A stretch of 15,147 nucleotides of DNA from Caldifarciminota bacterium (GCA_023132105.1 JAGLYS010000063.1:1-15147), one strand, 5' to 3'; positions 5,947 through 14,286 are shown, numbered from the stretch's first letter. The notes: generated by a model not told the origin, from the sequence alone. Numbers and translations are program-made.

Positions 5947-7933
5947 AGAGACAGAACCTATCCTTTCCTGCATATTTCGCTTTATACAGTGATTTATCAG
6001 CTTTTTTTATTATCTCTTTTGAACTAAATGATTCAGGATCTTCCGAATATTCACTACCTTTGAAAATATATCCTCCAATTGATATTGTTATTTTCAATCC
6101 TGACAATCTGTATATTATATTTTGTTTTCGCACCTTCTCCAATAACCTCTCTACAAATTTCTCTACACTACTACGATTGACATTTCCGATTACAACCAAA
6201 AACTCATCTCCACCATATCTAAATATTAAATCGGTTTCCCTTGTTTGGCTTCTTAATATATTGGAAATATTCACCAAAATAAAATCGCCTAATTGATGAC
6301 CGTAAACATCATTGATTTCTTTGAAATCATCAATATCTATCATAAGCGTTATAAAATTCTTCCTAAAAACCACTGCTTTGTAAATTTCATCTTTTATTTC
6401 TTTATCTAATGACTCTCTATTTTTTAATCTGGTTAAAGCATCATATCGGGAAAGTTCAATCGAGAGGACAGTGCTTATCACTTCTGCTACTTTACATGCA
6501 TATACATTCAAAATATTAAGAGTATCATCGAATGATCTCAAAAAAGGATTATTATTCATTGCTACGATATATCCAAAATCCTCTCCCTCCCTACATAAAG
6601 CTGCTGCAGCAATATATTCCTTACTTATATATTTATTTTCTCTTAACCAGTTGGTAATTTCACGCGAACTTGAATGTTCACTCTTATCAACAACCCTTTC
6701 ATGCAGTTCTTCCCACGATGTTAATACCTGTCTTGATATTTTAAACCTATTTCTTAAACCCGGGCTTATCTTGATCATCTCAAGAGCTCTATCCCTCTTT
6801 AATATAAGCAAAGCGTCTTCCGCCCCAACCAATTCCTCTCCAAGAGCCAACACATTTCTAAATATACTGAATTCACTTTTTGACAGTTTCATCATTACCT
6901 GAAAATATCTGTCAACCTTTTCAAGACCATCATATACTTCATTTTTCTTAAAATAGAATTTCGCTGTTTCAAAAAGCGATTTTGATATTTCAAAATTAAC
7001 TTTTGCATTTACAGCAAAATTATTTGCTCTTAAAAGATATTTCTCTGCCTGTTCCATATCATTTTCTCTTATTGCAATATTTGAAAGAAGAATTAATGAA
7101 TCTATTTTCCCATCATATTTATTAAATGATTCGAATATTTTTCTTACTTTCTCTGCATATTCTTTTGCTTTTTCCATTTCATCATGTAATGTTGCAATAT
7201 ACCCAAGTCCTAAAATTGAAAACCCTTTGCTTAATTCATAACCCATTTTATTGGCAATATCCAGAGCGGATTGATACGATTTTTCACTATAATTAATATG
7301 ACCAAGCATTCTATAAACATCTCCGAGTTGATTTAACATAATTGTCTGTCCAAAATAATCCTCGAGATTTTTCGAAATTGTGTAATCCAACTGAAAATAT
7401 TCTTTTGCTTTATATATATCACCGGATTCAAAATATACTCGCCCTAAATTACCATATGTTATAGCTAGCCCTATATTGTCTTTTAATAAAATTTTTTTTC
7501 TCTCACTCATTTTATAATAATATATAGCATTTAAAACTTCACCATCATCTTCATAGTATTTTCCTATAGAATCCAAAACCTTCACTTCCAATTCTTCATT
7601 ATTCGCCTGGCGAGATAAATACAATGATTTTTTTAAATTCATATGTGCATCTATTAAATTACCTGTTTTAAAAAGGGTTAGCCCATACATATGATATATT
7701 ATGCTCTTAAAGCTTACATCATCTGTTTTATCTGCTAATACAATAATTTGCTCGGAGTACTTTTTTGCAAGAGAAACATTATGCTCTCTTAAACAGATAA
7801 AGATTGCTGATTTTAGCAAATAAATCTTATTATCAATTCGCTTGGTTGAAGAAAGTTCTTTAATTACCAATTTATGTGCTTTCTTATACTCCCCTCTTTG
7901 CAATAATTTATCAATTATTTTGTACATATACAT
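5924..7933 (-). CDS. TPR-repeat diguanylate cyclase (TPR - GAF-like - GGDEF)
   Basis: A 669-residue cytoplasmic signalling protein with no membrane segments. Residues about 1-340 are tandem tetratricopeptide-like helices (for example GNLGRVYFESGDIYKAKEYF at 161-180). Residues about 370-490 form a linker/GAF-like region with no ligand motif I can name. Residues about 495-669 are a GGDEF domain: LTRLKNRESLD (500-510), MIDIDDFKEIND (531-542), the active-site loop GGDEF at 574-578, and the C-terminal KADKSLYKAKYAGKDRF (644-660). The RxxD product-inhibition site RETD (565-568) lies exactly five residues before GGDEF. It is therefore predicted to be an active, feedback-inhibited c-di-GMP synthase controlled through its TPR part. 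The ATG follows the lipoprotein stop by 5 bases; the 3' end overlaps the FAD gene. An alternative ATG is two codons in. Confidence 0.93.
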   Translation of the reverse strand: MYMYKIIDKLLQRGEYKKAHKLVIKELSSTKRIDNKIYLLKSAIFICLREHNVSLAKKYSEQIIVLADKTDDVSFKSIIYHMYGLTLFKTGNLIDAHMNLKKSLYLSRQANNEELEVKVLDSIGKYYEDDGEVLNAIYYYKMSERKKILLKDNIGLAITYGNLGRVYFESGDIYKAKEYFQLDYTISKNLEDYFGQTIMLNQLGDVYRMLGHINYSEKSYQSALDIANKMGYELSKGFSILGLGYIATLHDEMEKAKEYAEKVRKIFESFNKYDGKIDSLILLSNIAIRENDMEQAEKYLLRANNFAVNAKVNFEISKSLFETAKFYFKKNEVYDGLEKVDRYFQVMMKLSKSEFSIFRNVLALGEELVGAEDALLILKRDRALEMIKISPGLRNRFKISRQVLTSWEELHERVVDKSEHSSSREITNWLRENKYISKEYIAAAALCREGEDFGYIVAMNNNPFLRSFDDTLNILNVYACKVAEVISTVLSIELSRYDALTRLKNRESLDKEIKDEIYKAVVFRKNFITLMIDIDDFKEINDVYGHQLGDFILVNISNILRSQTRETDLIFRYGGDEFLVVIGNVNRSSVEKFVERLLEKVRKQNIIYRLSGLKITISIGGYIFKGSEYSEDPESFSSKEIIKKADKSLYKAKYAGKDRFCLYDEGQEI
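5957..5966 (-). promoter_or_regulatory. Ribosome binding site favouring the 5946 start
   Basis: On the minus strand AAAGGA (5966-5961) and AGG (5959-5957) precede the ATG at 5946 by about 10-14 bases. The upstream ATG at 5973 has no such sequence. Confidence 0.45.
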
Positions 7934-7938
7934 CTATA

Positions 7939-8898
7939 TTATAATTCTTTTCCAACTTTGTCAATAATATTATTCCAAAATAGTCTGATTTCTAATGTGT
8001 CATACTTAATAAATCTTATAATCGTATCACTTGGAACAATATTCTTCATAGTATGCACTAAGTAATCATCATTGATATTTGCAAAACCAATGACAGTACA
8101 AGATTCTGAAAAAACAGAATCCAATACCATATCCGAAGAGACCCCAGTATAATCGATTAAAGAATCCGTGATAAACATTATATATTTAGGAAAGGAATCA
8201 ATTAGATTCTCAAATTTGACATTTAATTCCCTTTTTATAAAATCCACTTTTTTAAAATATCTTTTGTACGGTTCATCAAGTGTTCTTTTATCATATGATA
8301 AAATCGATTGAGGTAATATTATTGAAACAGGTGTATCTGTAAGTGTTATAATAAAACTGTGATTTGTTAATCTGGAGCATTTACTTTGTGATGTGTCAAA
8401 CGGGCTAAATATTATATTAATAGAAGTGTCTTTGACAGGCATTGAAAATTCAACAATTATATTATATCGTTTGTTGGCAATATGATTAAGGTTTACATTT
8501 TTTACCCTGAATTTGCTTATAATCGTAGTATCAGTCAAAGATATGTATTTTTCATACTGTTTCATCTCATTCAAAGAACTGTCTTTAACTGAATTCATCA
8601 TAAAGTAAAGCGAATCAAAAACAACAGAAGAGTCAAGATATATTGAAATGGAATAATCAATATTATCACTAATAATATCAAGAGGTTTAATGGTGTCGCC
8701 TTCATTAGATATTAATTTCAAATCCACTCCATCGGAAATAATAGGTTCGTTAAAGCGTACATATATAATATTTCTGGATCCTTTTATTTCCGAAACATGA
8801 GGAGGCCATATATCAGGACTTGTCGGACCTGATTTTTTACCGCATCCAAACAATACAATTAGTATGGCACAGAGGATTATTCTACTTCTCATAAACAT
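7939..8898 (-). CDS. Predicted lipoprotein with Ig-like (Big_5/SbsA-like) domains
   Basis: A 319-residue exported protein. The N-terminus is a lipoprotein signal: basic MFMRSR, a hydrophobic stretch (7-17), then the lipobox LFGC with the lipidated cysteine at 19. Phe at -2 is slightly unusual. The residues after Cys are Gly-Lys, so no Asp retention signal is seen. After a Gly/Ser/Pro linker come PPHVSEIKGSRNIIYVRFNEPI-like features: a PP motif, then a strand with FNEPI, as in Ig-like domains of bacterial surface proteins. A similar strand (IIVEFSMPV) recurs near residue 150, so two or more beta-sandwich domains are likely. The function is unknown; an envelope structural or adhesion-related role is an inference. 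The start ATG at 8898 overlaps nadC by 17 bases, and a second ATG lies two codons later. No strong ribosome site is seen, so coupling to nadC is likely. Confidence 0.75.
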   Translation of the reverse strand: MFMRSRIILCAILIVLFGCGKKSGPTSPDIWPPHVSEIKGSRNIIYVRFNEPIISDGVDLKLISNEGDTIKPLDIISDNIDYSISIYLDSSVVFDSLYFMMNSVKDSSLNEMKQYEKYISLTDTTIISKFRVKNVNLNHIANKRYNIIVEFSMPVKDTSINIIFSPFDTSQSKCSRLTNHSFIITLTDTPVSIILPQSILSYDKRTLDEPYKRYFKKVDFIKRELNVKFENLIDSFPKYIMFITDSLIDYTGVSSDMVLDSVFSESCTVIGFANINDDYLVHTMKNIVPSDTIIRFIKYDTLEIRLFWNNIIDKVGKEL

Positions 8899-9724
8899 TA
8901 AAACTTATATCTAATGATTTATACGAATGTGTAAGTGCCCCACATGACACATAATCAACACCTGTTTTACAAACATCATTAACAGTTGCAATATTAATCC
9001 CTCCCGATGCTTCTAATGGTATACGATGATTTGTTATTCTAACAGCTTCTTTCATCATATCAAATGAAAAATTATCAATCATTATTCGAAAGAGGGGGTA
9101 ATCCAAAGCAATTTTTAATTCCTCAAGATTTTTAACTTCAATTTCAATGGGAATATTGATTTTTGGGGTGAAAACCTTGTCAAGTGTTTTTTTTATATCA
9201 CCATTTGCCTTAATGTGATTATCTTTTATAATAATCATATCATAAAGTCCCATTCGATGGTTGAAACCACCGCCACATATTACAGCATATTTTTCAAAAC
9301 GCCTGAGAACCGGTGTCGTTTTTCTTGTATCAAGAAGTTTACAGTTCATATTTCCGATTAATTTTATATATCGATTTGTTGTTGTTGCAATACCACTCAT
9401 TCTCTGCATGAAATTAAGGGCTGTTCTCTCCCCCTTAAGTAATGCTTTCACATGCCCATCAACTGTTGCAAAAATATCTCCGTTTTTAACTTCTTTACCA
9501 TCCTCAATTGTTGATTTAAAGACTATATGATTATCTAATTTTTCAAATATGTACCTGGCAATATCAAGACCACATATAATACCATCGCTCTTTGCAAGGA
9601 ATTCGCCCATCATAGGCTTATTGTCATCTAATGTCATTTCGGAGGTTATATCACCGGAAGCAATATCCTCATCCAAAGCCCTATCTATAATTTCCTTATC
9701 TTTATCTTCCAGTTTAAATATCAT
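8882..9724 (-). CDS. nadC: Nicotinate-nucleotide pyrophosphorylase (quinolinate phosphoribosyltransferase)
   Basis: A 280-residue enzyme converting quinolinate and PRPP to nicotinate mononucleotide, CO2 and pyrophosphate in de novo NAD synthesis. Motifs in order: DEDIASGDITSE (18-29), GERTALNFMQRMSGIAT (98-114), DTRKTTPVLRRFEKYAV (132-148), GGGFNHRMGLYDMIIIKDNH (151-170), EIEVKNLEEL, and LEASGGI near the C-terminus. The substrate-binding Arg, Lys and His residues are in place. A small deviation is Val where the family usually has Gly in RKTTPG. The length is normal. The ATG overlaps the uvrB stop as ATGA, and a strong AAAGGAG lies 11 bases upstream. No nadA or nadB is in this window, so the rest of the pathway must be elsewhere. 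Confidence 0.95.
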   Translation of the reverse strand: MIFKLEDKDKEIIDRALDEDIASGDITSEMTLDDNKPMMGEFLAKSDGIICGLDIARYIFEKLDNHIVFKSTIEDGKEVKNGDIFATVDGHVKALLKGERTALNFMQRMSGIATTTNRYIKLIGNMNCKLLDTRKTTPVLRRFEKYAVICGGGFNHRMGLYDMIIIKDNHIKANGDIKKTLDKVFTPKINIPIEIEVKNLEELKIALDYPLFRIMIDNFSFDMMKEAVRITNHRIPLEASGGINIATVNDVCKTGVDYVSCGALTHSYKSLDISFNVYEK

Positions 9725-11715
9725 TTTTTCATTATCTCCTTTCTTATTACAAATATTTCATCTCTTATTTTAGCTGCCTCTTCAAATTCAAGCATTTCGA
9801 CTGCTTTATCCATTTTCTTCTTAAGGTCTCTCAAATATTCAATTTTCTCAATTCTACTCATACCTTTCACTCTATCTTTATTATATATTGATTTCTCTTC
9901 GCTCATCCTATATCCCGCCACCTGTGAAATCATCATAATTTCATCTACCGATTTTACGATACTCTCAGGTTTAATGCCATATGCTTTATTATGTTCCGTC
10001 TGAATATTTCTCCTTCTTTCTGTTTCATCAATAGCTATTCTCATATCGGGGGATATTTCATCGGCATACATAATTACCTTACCTGCACAATGCCTTGCTG
10101 TTCGTCCAATAATCTGTATAAGTGTCCTTCCGGATCTCAGAAATCCACTCTTATCTGCATCAAGTATAATAACAAGACTTACCTCCGGCAGGTCTAATCC
10201 TTCTCTTAAAAGGTTTATCCCTACAAGAACATCAAATTCACCAAGTCTAAGATCTCTGATTATTTCCACCCTTCTCATCGATTCAATAGATGAGTGAAGG
10301 TATCTCGCTTTTACTCCGTTTTCCAGAAGGAAATCCGTAAGATCCTCCGACATTTTTTTAGTAAGTGTTATTATTAAAACTCGTTCTCTCTTTTTTTCCT
10401 TGATTCTTATTTCATTCAAAATATCCTCAATCATCCCTTTCTTATTTCTTATAACGATTTCGGGGTCTACAAGACCCGTTGGTCTTATTATCTGCTCTGA
10501 GATATGTGTATTTGATTTTTCAATCTCAAATTCTCGTGGTGTAGCAGATACAAATATCGCCTGGTTTGTTTTGTTTTCGAATTCCTCGAAATACATCGGT
10601 CGATTATCAAGGCATGAAGGTAATCTGAAGCCAAACTTCACAAGAGTCTCTTTCCTTGATCTATCACCATTAAACATTCCATTCACCTGAGGGACTGTAA
10701 TATGAGATTCATCGATTATTGTGAGATAATTGTCGGGAAAATAATCAAGTATGGTAAAAGGTCTTTCCCCCTCTTTTCTTCCCGAAAGATATCTTGAATA
10801 ATTTTCTATTCCACTGCAATACCCGACCTCTTTTAACATTGCCAAATCATATTTTGTTCTTGATTTAATTCGCTCTGCTTCAAGAGGCATATCCCTTTCA
10901 AGAAAATATCTTACCCTTTCATCAAGTTCCTTTTCGATTAATGGAATAATATTAAGCACTCTATTATGTGATGTAACAAATTGCTTTACCGGATATAATC
11001 CGATTTTTGCAATTTCCTGTAATGATTCCCCTGTTGTTGGATTAATAACCGTAATTTTATCAATCTCTTCACCAAAAAATTCAATTCGATAAGCATTATA
11101 TTCATAAGCAGGAAATATTTCTATAACATCCCCCCTTACACGGAATGTTCTCCTTTTAAATTCAATATCATTCCTTGAATAGTAGATATCTATAAGATAT
11201 TCGGATAAGAACCTGACACTTATTTCATCCCCTATCGATAAATTCAATATCTTTTCTGTAAAATCTATCGGGCTACCCAGTCCATAAATACAAGATACAC
11301 TTGCGATAACAATAACATCTTTCCTTGACAACAAGTTTACCATTGCTTTAAGTCGCAATCTGTCAATTTCTTCATTTATGGAAGCATCCTTTTCAATATA
11401 TGTATCTGATTGAGGTATATATGCTTCCGGTTGATAGTAATCATAATAACTTATAAAATATTCCACGGCATTGTCCGGGAAAAGCGTTTTAAATTCACCA
11501 TAAAGTTGTGCGGCAAGCGTTTTGTTAGGGGATATAACAATTGTTGCTCTACCTAATTTTTGAATTATATTAGCCATTGTAAATGTTTTGCCAGATCCCG
11601 TTACGCCAAGAAGGGTTGCATATTTAACCCCTTTCTCCATCCAGTTTGATAATTCTTTTATAGCATTAGGTTGATCCCCACTTGCTATATAATCGGTCAT
11701 AAGAGAAAATTTCAT
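9721..11715 (-). CDS. uvrB: UvrABC excinuclease subunit B
   Basis: A 664-residue DNA-damage-recognition helicase-fold ATPase of nucleotide excision repair; it receives DNA from UvrA and recruits UvrC. Visible are SGDQPNAI near the N-terminus, Walker A GVTGSGKT (37-44), the beta-hairpin that clamps DNA (YYDYYQPEAYIPQSDTYIE, about 90-108), TIIDESH with the Walker B acidic pair, the PQVNGMFNGDRSRK segment, helicase motifs V/VI (GINLLREGLDLPE and QIIGRTARH), and a C-terminal UVR domain (about 620-660) that contacts UvrC. The length is normal and all motifs are intact. The ATG overlaps the previous stop as ATGA. The 20 bases upstream are A/T-rich with no Shine-Dalgarno, so translation probably depends on coupling to the phosphodiesterase gene. 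No uvrA or uvrC is nearby, and I saw no SOS box in front. Confidence 0.97.
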   Translation of the reverse strand: MKFSLMTDYIASGDQPNAIKELSNWMEKGVKYATLLGVTGSGKTFTMANIIQKLGRATIVISPNKTLAAQLYGEFKTLFPDNAVEYFISYYDYYQPEAYIPQSDTYIEKDASINEEIDRLRLKAMVNLLSRKDVIVIASVSCIYGLGSPIDFTEKILNLSIGDEISVRFLSEYLIDIYYSRNDIEFKRRTFRVRGDVIEIFPAYEYNAYRIEFFGEEIDKITVINPTTGESLQEIAKIGLYPVKQFVTSHNRVLNIIPLIEKELDERVRYFLERDMPLEAERIKSRTKYDLAMLKEVGYCSGIENYSRYLSGRKEGERPFTILDYFPDNYLTIIDESHITVPQVNGMFNGDRSRKETLVKFGFRLPSCLDNRPMYFEEFENKTNQAIFVSATPREFEIEKSNTHISEQIIRPTGLVDPEIVIRNKKGMIEDILNEIRIKEKKRERVLIITLTKKMSEDLTDFLLENGVKARYLHSSIESMRRVEIIRDLRLGEFDVLVGINLLREGLDLPEVSLVIILDADKSGFLRSGRTLIQIIGRTARHCAGKVIMYADEISPDMRIAIDETERRRNIQTEHNKAYGIKPESIVKSVDEIMMISQVAGYRMSEEKSIYNKDRVKGMSRIEKIEYLRDLKKKMDKAVEMLEFEEAAKIRDEIFVIRKEIMKK
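9736..9742 (-). promoter_or_regulatory. Ribosome binding site of nadC (AAAGGAG)
   Basis: AAAGGAG on the minus strand, inside the 3' end of uvrB, lies 11 bases before the nadC ATG. It is the clearest Shine-Dalgarno sequence within the long operon and may let nadC be translated independently of uvrB. Confidence 0.6.
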
Positions 11716-12200
11716 AAATTATAAATTTTTGCTGAATTTAATTCCGTGTCAAGAATAGCATAGGTACACTTCCCTGTAAGATGTCCTCCAAGTGTACCCG
11801 GATTAATTCTCAATATATCGTTTTCCCCCCGTTCGATAACAGATATATGTGTATGTCCGAATAGATAATAATCTATCCCCTTTTTCACAAATTTCTTTTC
11901 ATCCAATGGTTTATGTGTTAATAAGAATTTCTTCCCTTCAAGTTCTAAATGATAAGGGGGGCATACGAATTTTATATTATTTTCGAAGCATTTAACCCCG
12001 AGATAATCCGTATCGCCATCATTATTCCCTTTGATTAGTAATCCTTCTATATTCAATTTTCCGAGTATAGGGATCATAAACGGTGAATCGATATCACCAA
12101 GATGTATTATATAATCAGGTTTTCTATTTAAATATTTATTCATTAACAATTCCAAATTTTCCATATTATCATGTGTATCTGAGATTATAAGAATCTTCAT
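11712..12200 (-). CDS. YfcE/MJ0936-type metallophosphoesterase
   Basis: A 162-residue calcineurin-like phosphodiesterase. The metal-binding motifs are all present in order: SDTHDN with D8 and H10, HLGD with D36, GNND with N59/N60 (58-61), THKP with H96, and GHTH at 115-118, followed by INPGTLGG. Members of this small family hydrolyse phosphodiesters such as bis-pNPP in vitro; the physiological substrate is usually unknown. It is soluble and cytoplasmic. Both ends form ATGA overlaps, with the HAD phosphatase gene upstream and uvrB downstream. A moderate ribosome site, AGGGGG, lies 6 bases before the ATG. Confidence 0.92.
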   Translation of the reverse strand: MKILIISDTHDNMENLELLMNKYLNRKPDYIIHLGDIDSPFMIPILGKLNIEGLLIKGNNDGDTDYLGVKCFENNIKFVCPPYHLELEGKKFLLTHKPLDEKKFVKKGIDYYLFGHTHISVIERGENDILRINPGTLGGHLTGKCTYAILDTELNSAKIYNL

Positions 12201-13078
12201 ATATTGCCCCCTAATATAAAATCTATTGCTTCGGCAACACCATTATTATTGCTACTTCTTACAACCATATTACATATCTTTTTAATATCTTCAGGTGCAT
12301 TTTCAACGGCAATACTAAAACCAGCTTGCTGCATAGCTTCGATGTCATTGAAATTATCTCCAATATAAACAGAGTTGTCAACATCAACATTATACAATTC
12401 ACAAATATCCTTTAACCCCTGTCTTTTCGAACAGGATTTATTGAATACCTCTACCCACCACCAGTTTCCATCATTCAGATAGGATCCTGTTTTAATTACT
12501 TTTACAAGATTTTTGTATCTGCTATCAAGTATCTTAATAAATTTATCTATTATTGTTTCTCTATCTATTGTTGCAATTTGTATCGGGTTAAAGTCAAGGA
12601 TTTGCTCTATGCTATTTACCCGGACAACAGCTCGTTCATCACTAATCCTCTTCTCTCTGCTTTGTAAATAACTTTCTATGGCAATATTAAATTCCCTTTT
12701 CTCTACAAAAATACTAAGTCCTCTTTCTATGTTGTCATAAAGCATAATACCTATATCTTCGTTTCTCATATCCCGAATAATACTTCTTGCAACATTCTTA
12801 TCAAGATCATATGCCTTTAGAAGTGTTCCCGTATTGCCCTCTATTAATATCGAACCATTTTGAAGACTTAACGGTAGATTCTTTATTATATTATCTCCCG
12901 TTTCATCAAGAACCATACGAGCAGAGAGGTTATTTCTTCCCGTTATGATTGCAATGTGAATACCTCTTTCAATAGCTTTTTTTAATGCTCTTATGTTCGT
13001 TTTTGAAATTTTATAATTCGTTTCACTTGAAATAAGTGTTCCGTCAAGATCAATAGCGATAATTTTTACATTCTTCAT
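12197..13078 (-). CDS. Cof-type HAD-superfamily phosphatase
   Basis: A 293-residue HAD-IIB (Cof/YidA-like) hydrolase acting on small sugar phosphates or flavin/nucleotide phosphates; the substrate cannot be predicted. Motif I is DLDGT with nucleophile D10 and acid/base D12. Motif II is the Thr of ITGR (about 45-48). Motif III is probably K218 in CSKRQGL, where the family more often has KGxKG. Motif IV is GDNFND (240-245) with the Mg-binding aspartates. A C2-type cap occupies roughly residues 80-200. The gene is joined to its neighbours by ATGA overlaps at both ends. No good Shine-Dalgarno is visible before its ATG, so coupling to the dehydrogenase gene is likely. Confidence 0.9.
   Translation of the reverse strand: MKNVKIIAIDLDGTLISSETNYKISKTNIRALKKAIERGIHIAIITGRNNLSARMVLDETGDNIIKNLPLSLQNGSILIEGNTGTLLKAYDLDKNVARSIIRDMRNEDIGIMLYDNIERGLSIFVEKREFNIAIESYLQSREKRISDERAVVRVNSIEQILDFNPIQIATIDRETIIDKFIKILDSRYKNLVKVIKTGSYLNDGNWWWVEVFNKSCSKRQGLKDICELYNVDVDNSVYIGDNFNDIEAMQQAGFSIAVENAPEDIKKICNMVVRSSNNNGVAEAIDFILGGNI
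12207..12212 (-). promoter_or_regulatory. Ribosome binding site of the phosphodiesterase gene
   Basis: AGGGGG on the minus strand lies 6 bases before the ATG at 12200. It is G-rich rather than a perfect GGAGG and lies inside the upstream HAD gene. Confidence 0.5.
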
Positions 13079-14175
13079 AAGCTTTTTCGATAAAGTTTTA
13101 TTACAACCTCTTCGTTAATTTCAAATGGTGTGGATTTTAGGTTTTTTTTATCCATTACATTGTTTGTAAAAACATCGATAATATCCTCTCCTATGCCATA
13201 TTCCTTTAAACCGGTTTTTATATTTAGTTTATCGAACATATCTTTTAATTCGGGTAGAGATAAAATGGAAAGAATATCGTGAAGTCTCTTCACTTTTATT
13301 TTCTCCATAAATTCAATAAATGGTATTAACATTATAGCATTGGCAAGCCCGTGTGGGATATCATAGTAAATTGTAAGAGGGTATCCAAGGGCATGAAGTA
13401 GAATTGTTCCTGTTTGAGAGATTGCCAATCCTCCCAGCAGTGAAGCCATTGCCATATTCGTTCGGGCATCTCCGTTTTCAGATTCACTATAAGCTGCGAA
13501 CAAATTCTCTTTTATTAACTTTATCCCTTTTAGAGCCATTATATCTGATATGGGATTAGCTCTTGTAGAAAGATATGATTCGATTAGGTGTGTCAATGCA
13601 TCTAAACCCGTATTTGCTGTTAGTTTAGCAGGCATTGACATAGTAAAACCCGGTGAAATTATAGCAGTTTCTGGAAAAAATGTTTTGTGAGCAAATCCTC
13701 TCTTGTCATTATTATTTTTATCCATAAGCACCGAATATTGAGTAACGGAACTTCCAGTGCCTGCTGTTGTTGGAATTGCAAGAATAGGCAGATTATCAAA
13801 ATCACCGTCATTCAACAATGATCTTATATCCTTGCGATTTCTTATCACTGCACCTATGCATTTTGCCGAATCAAGAACACTTCCTCCACCAAGTGCTATT
13901 ATACTATTATAATTTCCTTTTAGAGAAATTGTTTCATCGATTTCATCATACCTTGCATTCGGAGATATCCTGTTCCATAGTGTGAAATCAACATTGTATT
14001 GTTTTAAAATATTAGAAATTATTTGATAGTTACCATTTTCGAACTGAGATTTTTTACCCGTAACGATAATTATATTCTTCCCATATAGTTCTATAAATTC
14101 TTTTATCCCCTTTTCTATATTATCCCCGAAGTATATATTTACTGGATTAAAATATCTGAATTTCTTAAGTTCCAT
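13075..14175 (-). CDS. Iron-containing alcohol dehydrogenase
   Basis: A 366-residue group III (Fe-ADH) dehydrogenase that interconverts an alcohol and an aldehyde or ketone with NAD(P)H. The N-terminal nucleotide domain has GGGSVLDSAK (96-105) and the PTTAGTGSS motif. The metal ligands are present: D192 and H196 (GLDALTH), H261 (LHALGYP) and H275 (DIPHGLANA). The substrate is not predictable; butanol- or lactaldehyde-type are the usual guesses. I chose the ATG at 14175. An upstream in-frame GTG at 14196 lies inside the promoter spacer and cannot be transcribed from it. There is no ribosome site, and the ATG is about where transcription should begin. It is the first gene of the nine-gene operon and ends in an ATGA overlap with the HAD gene. 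Confidence 0.93.
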   Translation of the reverse strand: MELKKFRYFNPVNIYFGDNIEKGIKEFIELYGKNIIIVTGKKSQFENGNYQIISNILKQYNVDFTLWNRISPNARYDEIDETISLKGNYNSIIALGGGSVLDSAKCIGAVIRNRKDIRSLLNDGDFDNLPILAIPTTAGTGSSVTQYSVLMDKNNNDKRGFAHKTFFPETAIISPGFTMSMPAKLTANTGLDALTHLIESYLSTRANPISDIMALKGIKLIKENLFAAYSESENGDARTNMAMASLLGGLAISQTGTILLHALGYPLTIYYDIPHGLANAIMLIPFIEFMEKIKVKRLHDILSILSLPELKDMFDKLNIKTGLKEYGIGEDIIDVFTNNVMDKKNLKSTPFEINEEVVIKLYRKSL

Positions 14176-14181
14176 GTTGGT

Positions 14182-14210
14182 AAAATACCACAACACACCA
14201 TATATGTCAA
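14182..14210 (-). promoter_or_regulatory. Promoter of the nine-gene minus-strand operon
   Basis: Perfect TTGACA (-35, 14210-14205) and TATTTT (-10, 14187-14182) are separated by 17 bases. Six bases (14181-14176) separate the -10 from the ATG at 14175, so transcription should start at or next to the A of ATG. Confidence 0.65.
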
Positions 14211-14241
14211 TAATTTAGAATAGAAGCGGGGGCAATATTTC

Positions 14242-14269
14242 TTGACAAATTTTTCATTAAGAATATAAT
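14242..14269 (+). promoter_or_regulatory. Promoter of the unknown secreted protein gene
   Basis: TTGACA (14242-14247) and a perfect TATAAT (14264-14269) are separated by 16 bases. The start of transcription would fall near 14276. It is divergent from the operon promoter, with 31 bases between the two -35 boxes. Confidence 0.7.
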
Positions 14270-14274
14270 AAACA

Positions 14275-14280
14275 AAAGGA
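14275..14280 (+). promoter_or_regulatory. Ribosome binding site AAAGGA
   Basis: AAAGGA lies 6 bases before the ATG at 14287 and supports that start. It coincides with the predicted transcription start, so the leader is very short. Confidence 0.6.
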
Positions 14281-14286
14281 ATTTAT

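Noticed and set aside
5947..5973. ATG at 5973 as start of the FAD protein
   Set aside because: There is no ribosome site and it adds nine residues before the usual start of the Rossmann fold. It is kept only as an alternative.
6471..6902. Long open frame on the plus strand inside the GGDEF gene
   Set aside because: It is the antisense of a well-supported coding region, with no family motif, promoter or ribosome site.
3563..14175. A defence island or mobile element among the operon genes
   Set aside because: All members belong to housekeeping or signalling families. No integrase, transposase, toxin, nuclease-sensor pair or flanking repeats were seen.
14176..14196. GTG at 14196 as alcohol dehydrogenase start
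   Set aside because: It lies within the promoter spacer, upstream of the predicted transcription start. The ATG at 14175 begins the usual family N-terminus.
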